Part shown: positions 22,966 through 35,099 of the stretch, one piece after another
Numbering within the stretch: position 1 is the stretch's first letter
How the letters are laid out: each line of letters starts with the position of its first letter
Source: Neodiprion pinetum
Lineage: Eukaryota > Arthropoda > Insecta > Hymenoptera > Diprionidae
Length of the DNA stretch: 64,000 nucleotides
Reading direction: 5' to 3'
Assembly: GCF_021155775.2 (NCBI RefSeq)
Contig: NC_060236.1
Coordinates: 17,472,519-17,536,518, forward strand
The notes under the pieces: model-generated
Told to the model about the DNA's origin: nothing
The model's input: only the letters and a program-made list of their open reading frames with translations
The model's database searches: none
Program-made: the position numbers and the translations under genes

Positions 22966-25512
22966 CTGATCGAATCTACGGCAACGATAACATCGCCGCG
23001 GATCATCTTAGGTATCCTCATTTTTCTTAATCTCACGGCAACTCTCCACATGCGAGACAAAACCATTGATCGTACACTGATACCTCATACACTCTTGACA
23101 CGACTTTATTATTATATAATAAGGGGTTTTTATGCCTGAGCGGCTTTTCCCCTGCGAGTCAATAAACTGCAATAATTTTTCTTGGCTCAATCGAGTGTTT
23201 TGATTACTTTATTTCGTTCCATATCTCATCCTTCAATCCTCATTTTTTTTTTTAATATAGAATCACGGAAGCCTTCCATGTTGTAAAGTTTTCCGACTCT
23301 CAAGCTTACCAATTAACCGCATCCATGTGTTTTTCGGATTCTTCTTCATTATCATATAAATCAATTTTTTCCATATTTTCAAATATTTTGACGTGATAAC
23401 GTCACGTCTTATAAATTCATACGCATGCACACAACACACACGTACAAACATACGCACACATTCAACTCTCAGACCAGAGGTAATGAACTATACAGTGAGA
23501 CTACGAAGCACCTCTCAAGGAGGAGACCCCGAGTATAGGATACGCTGTGTAATGTATTCCATCTCATTCTTTAGCACGTTCAATATATATGTTTGTCTCT
23601 TTTTATAACGCCTCAAGTTTTCGTGTTACACTTGATTTTACTCCTCATATAATTTCCGTACCGGGCCCTATAACTCAAATCGTTTCTGAAGGAGTAAACT
23701 CCAAAAAATAGATTAGAAATCCTTGGAGAATTGATGTCAATGATTTTTCGTAAGCGCGGACACTATTTTAACAAATAATACAGTCATTAAAAACTCATCA
23801 ATAAGATTATAATTTCAGAATTCGCACTCACAATACAATTTTAAATAAATTTACAAGAGCATTTACTTTCCAAATTTAGTAAATTGTTAGATATTCAGTA
23901 AATTTGCAGTGTAATTGTCTGAAATTGAAAATTTGATTACTTATTCGAGACTTGACATGGCAATTCTTTGGGTATTGCTGAAATCTGATACTAATAAGTA
24001 TTTTGTATAAAGTTTAAAGACGCACAATTTGAGTAGATTCACAAGTTGACTCAAGGCATGGAGTAAAGTCCAGATTGTCTATTGTAAGATAAAGTAGCGC
24101 GCATTTCACTAAATCGTTAAAGTGGAAATTACTACATCATTTTCAGAGCAACTGTACGTTACGCTTCCACACCTAACAGAAACGGACATACCTATTTACT
24201 TGATGGTAGGATGTAGAATTAATGTTTGAAAGTCATACGTGTCAGGTATACAAAACACGTATTAATCTACTAGTAATATACTTTTTTGCAACCACTACTC
24301 TGAACGTTGATCAGTAGAGTTGACAACGCAATAATCATGGTCGAAATTAAACGGTAGAAGGCTGCAAGTCGATATAACTTCTACATATACGATTATTCAA
24401 CGCTTTTTCGTCAGTGAGATATACTGATGTTGGAATTTATTTTTATGCGTCATCAAGTTGTTCATTTTTAAACGTATAATAAACAAACGAAATTCTCAGA
24501 ACGTGGTCTGAACGTTTATCGCTGCCGTATAATACTTATCAGTACATACAACGTAGATTTCTAAACGTTTATAACTTTCTTCTTATAAATACTCGAATTA
24601 AACCACCCTTACGTATATATGACGTATCATATAACATCGTCTGTTTACTGGGAAGGTGTGAATTCGGTGGAAAAACGAAACTCGATCGGGTTGATTAGAT
24701 GTATGTCTTTTTATTTGGTGTGTTCAATTTATTTGGCTGGTACATAATGCGGTGATGGCTTGCACTGAAGCCACGCGCGTGTACAAAAACATCGGTCAAA
24801 TCTTCAGTCAAATACAACTAGATTAAATCCGGCACTTTGTAAGCGCTTGTGATAGCAGTATAATAATGGTGTATTATACCTAAATAGACGAACAATTTTC
24901 TATACGCATGCGTCTGCTAGACCGATCAAAGACCGTTACACCAGTGTAATTTACACCCAACAATAACAACGGTTTATTAAAATCACAATATTCGTTTTTC
25001 GTCTGCACTGACTTGTCGTTTGTGCGGCGACGAATATTTTATCATAGCACGTAACAATAATAAAAGCGAAAAAAAGAACAACAACAAGTCGATAATGTAA
25101 CAGCATCTGGTGCCCTGAGGAATACTGCATTTTAGTTATGTACAACGTACATCGTTTTGTAATACCTCCTTACACAGGTCGATAGTATATACCAGGCTCT
25201 TTGTAATTCTCAATTCGTTACAACATATAAATATGAATACTGACCATGCGATGCACTTTGTATTGTTATAATACATAAAATTGCTATCTCCGTACTATTT
25301 TCAGTATTTAATCTCTCATTTTTTGGTATACGTTGAATATATTAATTAAAAGGAACTACGATAAAGTTGATATAATTAATAATAATAACAGTAATAATTA
25401 TTAATAACGATACAGTAATTTAACGTAGTAGTCGTATGATTAAAATAATAATTACAATAATAACATAATATTAATATAGCTGCGTGTTAATTGCTATAAA
25501 TATGTATTACAC

Positions 25513-25534
25513 ATATATATATATATATATATAT
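25513..25534. repeat. (AT)n microsatellite
   Basis: An uninterrupted AT dinucleotide run of about 22 bp followed by GTATGTAT. Confidence 0.9.
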
Positions 25535-25782
25535 GTATGTATAATATAACGAGACGAAGGGTGGTAATTAGTACGGGGGTAAAAAGCTCTGAACTTTCTT
25601 TTACAGAATGCAGCGACCTGAGGGACTGATGGAACAAATCTAGGGGTTTCCGCTGTTCGCTGTTGTGAAAATTGATCTCTCTTTTTCCTTCTATTCCATG
25701 TTGTTATTGCTGTTGTACATGTCCGCGTGAAACAATAGTTATTATTTATGATTTGTTACTTTTCTTTGCTTTAAATATCTTT

Positions 25783-25788
25783 TTTATT
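25783..25788 (-). terminator. Possible ArgK polyadenylation signal
   Basis: An AATAAA on the minus strand lies about 27 nt past the ArgK stop codon. That would give a very short 3' UTR, so a more distal signal (there are other AATAAA hexamers to about 24.7 kb) could be the main one. Confidence 0.25.
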
Positions 25789-25814
25789 TCATTCTTAACG
25801 AAAGGATCGAGTTA

Positions 25815-25964
25815 TTAGAGCTCCTTTTCAATCTTAATGAGCTCGGCGATTCCGTCGTGCATCTCCTTCACGGCTTCGTACTCGGTCAAGCCCATGCGTC
25901 GCTTGTTGGAAATGTCGTAGATTCCACCCTCGGCCTCGGTGTGTTCACCACGAGTACCACGGAC
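25815..25964 (-). CDS. ArgK: Arginine kinase, last coding exon (exon 4)
   Basis: After a TTTTTAG acceptor the exon encodes residues 307-355 (VRGTRGEHTEAEGGIYDISN, then KRRMGLTEYEAV, ending EKEL) and a TAA stop. Glu313 in RGEHTE corresponds to the catalytic Glu314 of Limulus arginine kinase, one of the two carboxylates that position the guanidinium group. The C-terminus is at the usual place for the family. Confidence 0.96.
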   Translation of the reverse strand, partial: VRGTRGEHTEAEGGIYDISNKRRMGLTEYEAVKEMHDGIAELIKIEKEL

Positions 25965-27246
25965 CTAAAAAATGTCGGTAAGAAGATAATTTCTCAGTCT
26001 AAGGAAAGCGGAAGCTATTCTTATTTAACGATTATAGATAGACGAAGGAGAGGTATGGTTACAAAATTTAAAAAAAAAAATCCCTATGACCAAACGTACA
26101 GTCCAGTTAAAGAGCCGTAAAGACGGAACATAATGTAACGAAAGTTTGAAAGTATGAATGAAATTCGCCGAGTTGAATATAGTTGTAACAATACTTTCTT
26201 GAAAGAAACATTTTTTTCCAAAAACCACAAATTTCAGCTTCAACAGCATTATTATTGCTGACTTCGATGATATCTCAGTATTAAATCTCTACAATGAAAA
26301 AATCGCATCGTTTGAACGATTTTCATGAACTAGGGTTTATCATAATGGTAGATGAATTCTGAACAGATGAACGAATGAAGTCGAAACACTATAGGTAAAA
26401 TAATTTCAAGTGGCGATTAGTAAACCAATAACTTGATATAAAAAAAAAAAAAACTCCGCCGTTATCCAAAATCTGATTTTGTAGATTTGCAGAGAATTTC
26501 AGAAGAAAGTCATTCTAAGGTTATCTAACGTTATAAGGTGTTCTAAGGTTAGGTTCGACGGTCATGGGTTATGTTATGTTTATTGAGATTGAGTTTGTTT
26601 CGCACTCTGCCGATTGTGGCGCTATAGGTTTCTCTGTGTTGCCAAGGTCCCTAGATTATACAGGTCGAGACACTCTTGGGCAAAAAAATTAGTGAGAATG
26701 CGCCAAAAGTTTGGTATGACAATGGAAGCTTTCCATTTAGAGCACAATATGACACGGTGTAAACATTTCTGGTCTATTCCTTTGCCCGGATTGGTCGCTT
26801 ACAATAGAAATTTATACACTGTGTCACACTGTGCTATAAATGGAAAGCACCCGGTGTGGTTCTGATTCCTGACCTGTCACAATGATTAACCTCAAAATAT
26901 ATACGTGCTTCTATTTATTTCGTGAACGTCAGGACACTAGGGGCGCAACTCGTTAATGCTTAACCTCAAAAAATTGAGCAAGATTGGTCAAAACTGGTTA
27001 ATGCGGTAATGTAAGTTTGATATTTTTTGGGCGAACGCGCATAGAACATTTTTACCCACGTTATAGTGAGAAAAACTGGAACACGCGTGTCTTGGCCTGT
27101 ATAATCTAAGGACCTTGTGTGTTGCCAACATAATTGTCTAGTGACAAAAAATTAGCCGTCTCAGATTCATTGTCCCTAAGTGTACATATTGACAATAAGT
27201 GACCTTGGTAATAATTGTCTAGTAAATTCTTGCAAGTTCAGCTTAC
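25965..27246 (-). other. ArgK intron 3, carrying an inverted-repeat element
   Basis: This 1282 bp intron has GTAAGC donor and TTTTTAG acceptor on the minus strand. It contains the element at 26636-27127. Confidence 0.9.
26636..27127. mobile_element. Inverted-repeat element in ArgK intron 3
   Basis: The left arm (26636-26673, with CCTAGATTATACAGGTCGAG) pairs with the right arm (27087-27127, with TTGGCCTGTATAATCTAAGG) at most positions over about 33 bp. A second, inner inverted repeat pairs CTTTCCATTTAGAGCACA near 26729 with TGTGCTATAAATGGAAAG near 26830. There is no coding content. It fits a MITE about 490 bp long, perhaps with a nested foldback. Confidence 0.65.
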
Positions 27247-27444
27247 CTGCAGGTTGAACTTGCTGGCAACTTCCTCCAGCTTAGCTTTGTTGGCGGCCAG
27301 CTTTGGCACCTTGATGTGTACAGAAGCGCGAACAGTGGTGCCGAGGTTCGTGGGGCAGAAGGTCAGGAAGCCAAGACGGTCGTGGTGGGAGAAGGGGATG
27401 CGCTTCTCGATGTCATTCACAGCCTTTACAAGACGACGGTAAAC
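27247..27444 (-). CDS. ArgK: Arginine kinase, coding exon 3
   Basis: CTCCAG acceptor and CAG|GTAAGC donor bound 198 bp (residues 241-306) in phase 0. It contains the guanido-kinase active-site signature CPTNLGT at 270-276. Cys270 corresponds to Cys271 of Limulus arginine kinase. TVRASVHIKVPKLA follows, as in all insect arginine kinases. Confidence 0.97.
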
Positions 27445-28488
27445 CTGGAGAAAACGAAGGATGTATTAGGTGTTACTAAACGTCCAGTTATCGTCATTCA
27501 AATTAGACCAAATTCTATTTTGCAACTTTTTCCCCTCATTTCGGAAATTGTTGTGTCGTTTGTAGGAAACTTGTAAATCATTTATACGATGGAGGAATCC
27601 TCATGCCCTCTTTTCAAGTCGTTCCTTGATCGTTTTCCGTATTGATCACTATCGAAATTTTGTAAAATTTTAGGGAATTTCAAAGAGTTGGATAGTAATT
27701 TTTCAGAAAATGTGGCTACATTTATGTTCAATACATACGATTTGATAAATGAGAGAATATTTTGAAACGTTTGTGAAGGTTCTGTGTAAATCTTATAAGT
27801 TTAGTGAAATTGAAAGAATTGAGTGACAACGATTTTCGACTTAAGTTCTGCAGTAAACGATGGAAAATAAAACTGAGTGCTTTTTGAACACACTGTTGAA
27901 GAATTGTCTGATCGATTTTCATTATTTCTACTAGAAACTTTCGCGATTCCCCCGTAAAGTGATAAAAAGAGATTGTATTATTATTAGCATTATTATTATT
28001 AATCATGGAACTACGGTTCTTTGAAAATTAGGCTTAAAGAAATTTTCATTGCAAGTAACTGGCTGTTTGCTTTGATTCGAACAATCGTTTCTTAAATTGA
28101 ATGGAAAAATATAGTTTCCTTGATAGACCATCGATAGTCAAATTTTATCACCTTGATATTGGGCTGATATTGATTTTGATTGAAAACAGCAATATTAAAC
28201 TTTAGAGAAAAACCGAAAACAATCGGCTCTGAAAGATTTTTCATCTCTGATTGAATCAATTTGAAATGCAAAATCGATATCTGAGCTATTCCTTACAACT
28301 CGAGTAACTGTTTATCATAAATTTTCAGAAGAATCATTGTAGGTTGCGTATTTATAAACTTCATGAATTCTCTATGTTTCATCAGCTAGTAACGAGGTTA
28401 ACAGAAGAAAAGTATCAAATTTGGACAGATCTTAAGCTGACATCCGATCGTTAATTTTCAAATTTTTATTTTCCTGTGTAAAACTCAC
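27445..28488 (-). other. ArgK intron 2
   Basis: A 1044 bp AT-rich intron with GTGAGT donor and CTCCAG acceptor on the minus strand. Nothing else is recognised. Confidence 0.9.
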
Positions 28489-28863
28489 CTCTCCTAGATC
28501 ACCTCCCTGCTGCATGGAAATGATGCGAAGATGGTCCTCTTCGTTGCACCAAACAAGGAAAGTCTTGGCGTCGTTGTGGTAAATTCCACGACCAGTCGGC
28601 CAGAATCGGCAAGCGTTTGCGGCCTGGAGGAAGCGGTCGCCTTCCTTGAAGAGGAAGTGGTCGTCGATCAGCTTCTGCTGAACGTCCTTGGCCATTCCGG
28701 TCAGAGGGTAGAAGGTACCCTTCAACTCGCCCTCGAGACCAGACAGGGTGCTGGAAACCTTGTCTTCCATTTCCTTGTACTGGGCTTCGGTTAGGCAAGG
28801 GTTGAAGGGGTAGCCCTCGAGGGAACGTCCGCATCTCACGCGAGTGGAGACGATGAATTCACC
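28489..28863 (-). CDS. ArgK: Arginine kinase, coding exon 2
   Basis: This 375 bp phase-0 exon encodes residues 116-240. It begins GEFIVSTRVRCGRSLEGYPF, the start of the ATP:guanido phosphotransferase catalytic domain, with nucleotide-contacting arginines. NEEDH at 222-226 supplies Glu224, equal to Limulus Glu225, the second catalytic carboxylate. The exon has higher GC in third positions than the introns around it, as expected of a strongly expressed gene. Confidence 0.97.
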
Positions 28864-29466
28864 CTGAAATTAGATGTGACGTTAAATATTATGATAACAA
28901 TCAGTCTATAATACTGTATATAGAGAATTGTTTTTGAAATCCGATTAGATTTTTTAATCGAATTTTTAAATCACTTTAGCGTTCTTTCTTAAAATCATTT
29001 GTCTTACCTATCGGAAAGAGTATTCACGAGTTTTTCAAAATTTCTATCTCAACGTTATTTCTAGACACAAAGTTTTGACACAGTTGACGCTCAAATTTTT
29101 TAAATTAATGTAACCCGCAAACGAAACGAGGTTTTTTAAGTTCAAGCATGTTTCTCTGTGTCCTGAGTCGTAGACGTATGAAATTTATACTACAAGAATT
29201 ACATCTTGTTCGAATCGTTCACTTTTTTAATGTTGAGGCAAAAAAATCTTCGGATCATGCTCGTCCAATCCGCTATCTTAGTATGAATCAGTGAAATTTC
29301 ATTGGTAAAAGTTAACGGTCACAATTTTTTATCCAGTAATGCACGTGTTAACGAATACGAGTGACCATTCGCTGATAACAGTGAGATTCCACGGATTAAT
29401 ATTCAAATAGTACACTTGAATTTAATTATCCGTTACAGAGCAGAAAGAAAGTCGCGAATGACTCAC
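28864..29466 (-). other. ArgK intron 1 (coding)
   Basis: A 603 bp AT-rich intron between GTGAGT and TTTCAG on the minus strand. No internal feature is recognised. Confidence 0.9.
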
Positions 29467-29811
29467 AGCCGGGTCAAGGTTTCCAAGGGTGTCAACATCC
29501 CCGAAGTTCTTTGGTGGATGTTTGTCGGTCTTCTTGAATCCGGTGTGGTAGTCCTCGATGATGGGGTCGAAGAGGTCAGCGAAGACGGTGTACGCTTCGG
29601 CGTCAGGGGCGTAGATACCAACGCCGGAGTCATGGTTCTCCAATCCGGACTGGATCACGTCGAGCAAAGTCGAGCCGAAGGAAGTCTTCTTAGTCTTGAG
29701 CTGGTCGAAAATTTCCTTGGTCAGATATTTCTTCAGCAGCGACTTGCTGTCCGACGCCACCAATTTGGCGTAGCCTGTCTCAAGCTTGTCCAGCACTGCC
29801 TGGTCGACCAT
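29467..29811 (-). CDS. ArgK: Arginine kinase, first coding exon
   Basis: Arginine kinase transfers phosphate between ATP and arginine, making phosphoarginine, the invertebrate energy buffer in muscle and nerve. The ATG at 29811 opens MVDQAVLDKLETGYAKL, the standard insect N-terminus. The exon (residues 1-115) covers the all-helical N-terminal guanidino-binding domain and ends NLDPA at a GTGAGT donor. The four exons join in phase 0 to 355 residues, normal for the family. The upstream in-frame extension to 30009 is leader or intron, not protein. A TTGCAG acceptor 13 nt before the ATG (boundary 29824/29825) means the 5' UTR is spliced. Confidence 0.97.
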
Positions 29812-29824
29812 CGTGTTTTTCTTA
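29812..29824 (-). promoter_or_regulatory. ArgK leader segment with 5' UTR splice acceptor
   Basis: On the minus strand TTGTCTTGCAG is followed by TAAGAAAAACACG and the ATG. This is a good acceptor with a pyrimidine-rich approach, so at least one non-coding first exon lies further upstream, above 29850. Its position was not determined. Confidence 0.6.
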
Positions 29825-31087
29825 CTGCAAGACAACGAAATGCGATTCAATGAATAAACAAACTCTTTTCTCTCAATTAAAAAGAAAAAAAATGTCACAT
29901 TGGTTGTAACTCTCTTGCGGTGAAAAGTGAAATTTAAAACGGGAAGAAGAGGATAATAAAAAAAAAAAACACACACAGAGCTCGAAAAAGTACAACCACA
30001 CACTTGCACACAAGACGCGATTAGGATGATGATAATACAGCGATTATAATATTTTTCAATAATATACTAGATACAAATATTATCGATACTGTTGCAATAA
30101 TATAAACGTATGAATTGTGAGAATCTCTCGAGACATTACCCTGGTTCTGATCGCTCCGTGAAAAAATTCATCCCTTCGCGAATTTCTACGGCGGTCATGT
30201 CGCACGCGCGATTGTGATCTAACTTTTGGTTTAATGTACTAGTTTACGTAATATAATATTCCTTTCAATAACTGCACGAGCTTCTTTCGACGAATGACGC
30301 TATTTCTTTTCAATCGCGTGCGGCGTCAGGCAAGAAACAGAAGAGCGTCAAAAAAAAAAAGGAGCGTGCAGAAACAAATGCAGTAACAATTGCCAGAGCG
30401 ACTCGGGTTTCCATGTAAAGGAAAGTATTGGAAAGCCACTCGCTGTGACTTTTTTATGCTGCCTAATTTCGGCCCCCCAGCCTCTTAGGGCTACTCACGC
30501 TTTGTCGCATCCTGAGTTTCTGACGAATATTTTCGCGAGGATGTTCATCGGGGCCAGTTTCGTCACAGCACCGCAGAAACTACGTCCAGCGTTCATCCTG
30601 GCGGAGTATTGCCACGACTATAGCGATATTACAAGCAATTTAAGTCGTTTGGACGTTTTACGAACAAGAGATTTCCAGTTTTTACGTTTTATCCCGACTG
30701 AAGTTGTCGATTCAATTCCATCGTTTATTTACCGGCACGTTCACTTATTCATTTTCTTCACGTCTGATCGGTATATACGTAAAACTGGGTTTCAATTGGA
30801 TGAATTTAAGCTCGGCTCCTTCATGTCTAATTCGAAACTGACTAAAGCATTATTACAAAATTCTCATTGGTTGAAAAAACTTTCTAACAACACAATTATT
30901 ATTATAGTCGTTTTACGTCGAGCTAAAACTTTTCGTTTAGGTTATATGTCAGTCATATAAGAACTTTGTGATTGAATAAACGTAGCAGTACGTCAGCAAA
31001 ATATACCCTAAATTTCATGAATGCAGGCTGTTTCCTTTAAATGCATCGAAAATTGCATTAACGAAAAAGTATTTAGATTACATGTAT

Positions 31088-31235
31088 CTTGAGTTGCATA
31101 ACTGCAGGCGTATTTTGTTGAAGAATATCTTAAATTGCATAAATGCAGGCGTATTTTGTTGACGTATATCTTGAATTGCATAAATGCAGACGTATTTTGC
31201 TGATGTGTACCTTGAATTGCATAAATGCGGGAGGT
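31088..31235. repeat. 41 bp tandem repeat, about 3.6 units
   Basis: Units start at 31088, 31129, 31170 and 31211. Each begins CTTGAATTGCATAAATGCAG or a close variant and continues with CGTATTTTGTTGA. The period is exactly 41 bp in all steps. Confidence 0.9.
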
Positions 31236-32248
31236 TTGAATTGATCACGGTACGTTTTGGCGTAAACGTGATAAATTTGTGGTTTAATTCTTACAGCGTC
31301 CAATTTTACGTCATATTTAGAGTAAAGGTCGTTCTGCGCTTGCAGCGCCAATGAACCAAATTGATAGATCCTTTACTGGCAATGGAATTTTTTCATACCA
31401 GCTATTCAAGTTTTATCCATGTTCGGATTGAAATCAGATGACTATCATCCTCTTATCGCTCATTACGTAAGCAGTGCCTTTAAATTTGATGGATTAGAAC
31501 CTCTCAGCGTTATCGAGCCGAAAGCATATGAGCTGAAAGATGCCCGGCGATAACGAGATGTGAATTTTATAACTTGTAACTTATTATCAACAAGACGAAT
31601 TACGAGGGTATTTCGAGGCGGTTTGTATTTGATCAAGATCTAAGCTGCTCGCGATCTTTTAGCATCGCCATAAAGTCCAATGGTTCACAAACATCCGGAA
31701 AGATCGTCTTAATTGATGAAACGACTCGAATTTATCCACCGAAAATTTTTGCAGCCGTAGCTTGTATCCACGAAAACATAGAACTTTGAAAATCTGTAAC
31801 TATTACTTGCGCGATGGGAAATGCTTTTGTCGTACAACTTGAGTATCGCAGAAAAACACTGCTCAGGCGAAATACATTTTACACATTGAAACTCAAGTAA
31901 GAAAGTGTTGATAGGATGAAGTTATTCAATTAGTTTAACCAATTGGTTTATCAACTTTGTTCTTCTTTATCAACGCATATTTGAACCAGTGTACTTCTGT
32001 TATGTACGTAGTGAGATTGCGTCTTACAATGATATGTCCTGTTACCGGAAAAGTTTAGTCACTGTTGGCATTTCTTATAAACGAATGAAGTAAATAATTG
32101 ATAAAAACTGGCACTTGTATGCAGTGACGAATTGAATCAATCCGAACAATTTTTGTTTGTGTTCAACAAACTTGCGTATTGTCATCAAACTCACTACATA
32201 TTATCCTGAGAACGAATAATTTTGTAATACGTTGTAGTAGGCTAAACA

Positions 32249-32401
32249 CTAACCGGTACGTATTTCTTTATATCTGCCATTAAACGCTTTAAGAGAGTGA
32301 AACCACCCTTCAAAGTAAGGCATGTCAAGGGGCGATTTGTAGTCCCAGATGCCTTCCTTGTAAGCAAGAGAAAGCTTGTCGAACAAATTGTTTTGTCTAT
32401 T
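32249..32401 (-). pseudogene. Unidentified protein-coding fragment
   Basis: A 51-codon open stretch ends in TAG at 32249-32251 with no ATG at its start. It reads LFDKLSLAYKEGIWDYKSPL followed by DMPYFEGWFHSLKAFNGRY. The Trp/Tyr/Phe-rich mix is much more protein-like than neighbouring open frames. No family is recognised. The upstream flank on the minus strand is purine-rich, which is poor for a splice acceptor, so it may be a fragment of a moved or dead gene. A plus-strand frame over the same bases happens to be cysteine-rich. Confidence 0.25.
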
Positions 32402-33399
32402 TCATTAAACTTTTTTTCTTATCGTCTACGTAAACGAATCAACTTATAATTTTAATGCACAGTTTCAAAAAAACTTTCCCCTTCGAATGTCTTCCATCCG
32501 ATAAATTTCTCGCCCCCGTGGAATGTTCAAATAAGACTCGGTGTAGAAATTTCGCCGAATGTTCTGAATTCACTGTATTCAAAATGCTACTCGTGAATTT
32601 CTCGACAGATTTCAAATTCCTATTCAGCTCCGTAATCGGCTTCGGAAAAATAACCGTACAATATAATAAACGCACGCTTTTAATCAATCGAATTTCAAAT
32701 CGATACCATTTTCTTTACTTCTTTGATCGAATGTCGTGACAATAGCGTCGATGAAACGGATAATTACAAAAAAAAAAAAAACAAAAATCGACTCCGAAGC
32801 TGGAAGATTTGTTCAACGATACAGATGTATGAAAATAAAAATAAAAATTGTAGAATATATACTTTTTGTCGTATACGTACGCGTCGCCACTAGTGGAATC
32901 CTTCGATGTACATCCACCCATTGTAACTATTGCAATGATAAAAAACGAACAATTTTCACTGAGATTAATAAATTATTATTTTTTCCCCCTTTGTTTTCTC
33001 CTTCTCTACGATCGTCACTCGATGCGGGGTAAATATCCGACGTGACCAGGTACAAAGTACATACAGGTACCTATATGTATACGAATTATGTATACGTACA
33101 TAAACAATCAACACTATACCGACACAGAAATTTCCACTAAAATATCGTCGAGTAAAATTTGAACACCGATGATCAATAAGCGAGTAGAAAAAAATTGGCC
33201 AAAAAATATCGCACCGTATTTCAGCTGTGCCGAAAGTAGTACGAGACCAAATTCTAATCTTCGACAGCTCCGCGCCGCAGGGTGTTTTTACAATCGAATT
33301 TTATCGTACTGTATAAAAGTGCAAAAAAATTATCCGTCGTCGATTAAAAAATCTCAAGTGTCACTCTCGCGGCACACAACACGCGATTAAGTTTGTGGT

Positions 33400-33560
33400 G
33401 ACAACACGACACTTCGCTTCGCAGATCGGGAAGCCGGCCTCCTCGGAGGGGAGAATCGAGCCCTTCGGGTTCTCCTCCTCTCGTCCTCTCCTCCTCTTCG
33501 CTGATGCTGCCGCTGCTGCAGTTTTGCGCCCCTTAGACGAGCGCCTGTTTTGGGTGTGGT
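33400..33560. other. GC-rich block
   Basis: A CpG-rich, pyrimidine-strand-biased segment (many TCCTC repeats) in AT-rich surroundings. It could be an ArgK promoter or non-coding first exon on the minus strand. This is inferred from position and composition only. Confidence 0.3.
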
Positions 33561-35020
33561 GAGAAAAATCTGTAAGGCCGACTCACTCGAGAAAATCACT
33601 CAATTTGAGACCCCTTTTTCCGCACCCTCGACGAACCCCCGGCTAATTAACGTGTGTATACGTAAACTTTTACGTCTACACTGCACTTTTTTGTTTTGCT
33701 TTGTTTTTTTTTTTTTTCGAAATTTTTGTCACCAGATTATCGTGTGTTTTTTTTTCTCTCCCTTTTTTCTTTAGAAAATAGCTGGGTGGACTGAGAAGAA
33801 TTTCACTTGTTACAGTTTATTGTACTCGGGAAAATTCTGTTGAGACGAGTATCGTTACAATAAATTTTTTCACATCGTATCGGTAATAAGAAAAAATTGG
33901 CACAAGTAATTATTCACCGATTTGTAGTTGTCGGTACTATATTTTTTGGTCGTTACAATGTTACAATCTGTTTGCCTGGATTGCTTTGTTTTTTCAATAA
34001 AATAAAACCAATCGTACCAACATCAGATTATCGTAAGAGTTTGAAGAAAATACAGTACGAGCGATAGTTATCAAATGTAATAGTTACACGTTCTAAACTT
34101 TCTGTATACAGCTAAAATAATCCATTCTCACTTTGAACCCGGAATTGTATTTTTAGATTACGAAAAAAAAAAAATGGACACAGTTTAAAAGCGCGTGTTC
34201 GAGACGAAGACTGAAAAGGATGAGATTTGGGAATTTATATCTCGACCACCAGGTATTCAGTTCGATCGTAGGATTGTTTTTTTCAAATTCTATGATTATG
34301 CCTATTGTTTTTGACAACAACATCGAAAATTGCGCAAGGTAAAATGTTTTGCGGTGCCCACCACACCTCAGGAACGTTTCAACCGATTCACATAAAATAT
34401 GAACTGACTTGAACTTGATTTGGACAAAACTCGAATCCCAACTCAAAACACCAGCCATTTGATGCGAAGAAAATTCGGATCACAGGATGAACAAACCAAG
34501 AATCCTGTCTCCAAAATTTCAACTAAATCCGTCCCATCCGTTTCTGAGATATTGCGAGCAGCGCAAAACATCTCACCGATCGAAATAGTGGCGTTAGATT
34601 GTCAACAAAAATACTTTCAATCAATACATCACAATCAAAAAACATGCTCAAAAAAACTCGATCAACAAACTTTCGAATGAAACGAACGGCAATCTAGTCG
34701 AACAATCCATCGTCCAGTTAAAAAATTCCCAAAATTCGCCCAATTTTTCAGTCGAATACTATCGCATGTATACTCGTATGCAACAAAATCTCCGAAAGAA
34801 TCGCAGTACAGTAACCTGTACAATTTGACATTTTTCTCGTCGCGTGGATGGTAAAATCGTTTTTAGAATGAAATATTTCCGATCGCATGCAGACTGCGCG
34901 TTTGTTACATCTACGTATGTACGTGTGTACATATGTATTAAATGTATAAAGTTCTTCGATGCGAAATGAAGGTGTGGATAGGTGTACGTATGTATATATA
35001 TATAACTACACATACGCGTA

Positions 35021-35050
35021 CATATATTATATATATATATATATATATAT
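35021..35050. repeat. (TA)n microsatellite
   Basis: A run of alternating A and T about 30 bp long, within a wider CATAC/GTATA simple-sequence zone from about 34980. Confidence 0.9.
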
Positions 35051-35099
35051 TCGTATATTTATATGCACCGGGATATATTTTGATGTTAACACTACAGTA

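Larger units (their letters stand above)
20959..25814. other. Intergenic DNA between DDX20 and ArgK
   Basis: Both flanking genes are on the minus strand, so this holds the DDX20 promoter at its left end and the ArgK 3' UTR at its right end. A possible plus-strand core promoter and short transcript lie at 22927-23166. A (TA)n microsatellite occurs at 25513-25534. No coding gene is supported. Confidence 0.5.

Noticed and set aside
28531..28794. Plus-strand open frame opposite ArgK exon 2
   Set aside because: Antisense shadow of a well-supported kinase exon; the same holds for 29416-29853.
29812..30009. N-terminal extension of arginine kinase (66 extra codons)
   Set aside because: It crosses a TTGCAG splice acceptor and gives low-complexity residues. 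The family starts at MVDQA.
30445..30960. 171-codon plus-strand open frame upstream of ArgK
   Set aside because: GTG start, no domain or signal peptide, and codon content becomes AT-run driven. Length alone is borderline for chance.
32285..32375. Cysteine-rich plus-strand frame over the 32.3 kb fragment
   Set aside because: No signal peptide or start; the opposite-strand frame is more protein-like. Cysteines probably reflect overlapping codons.
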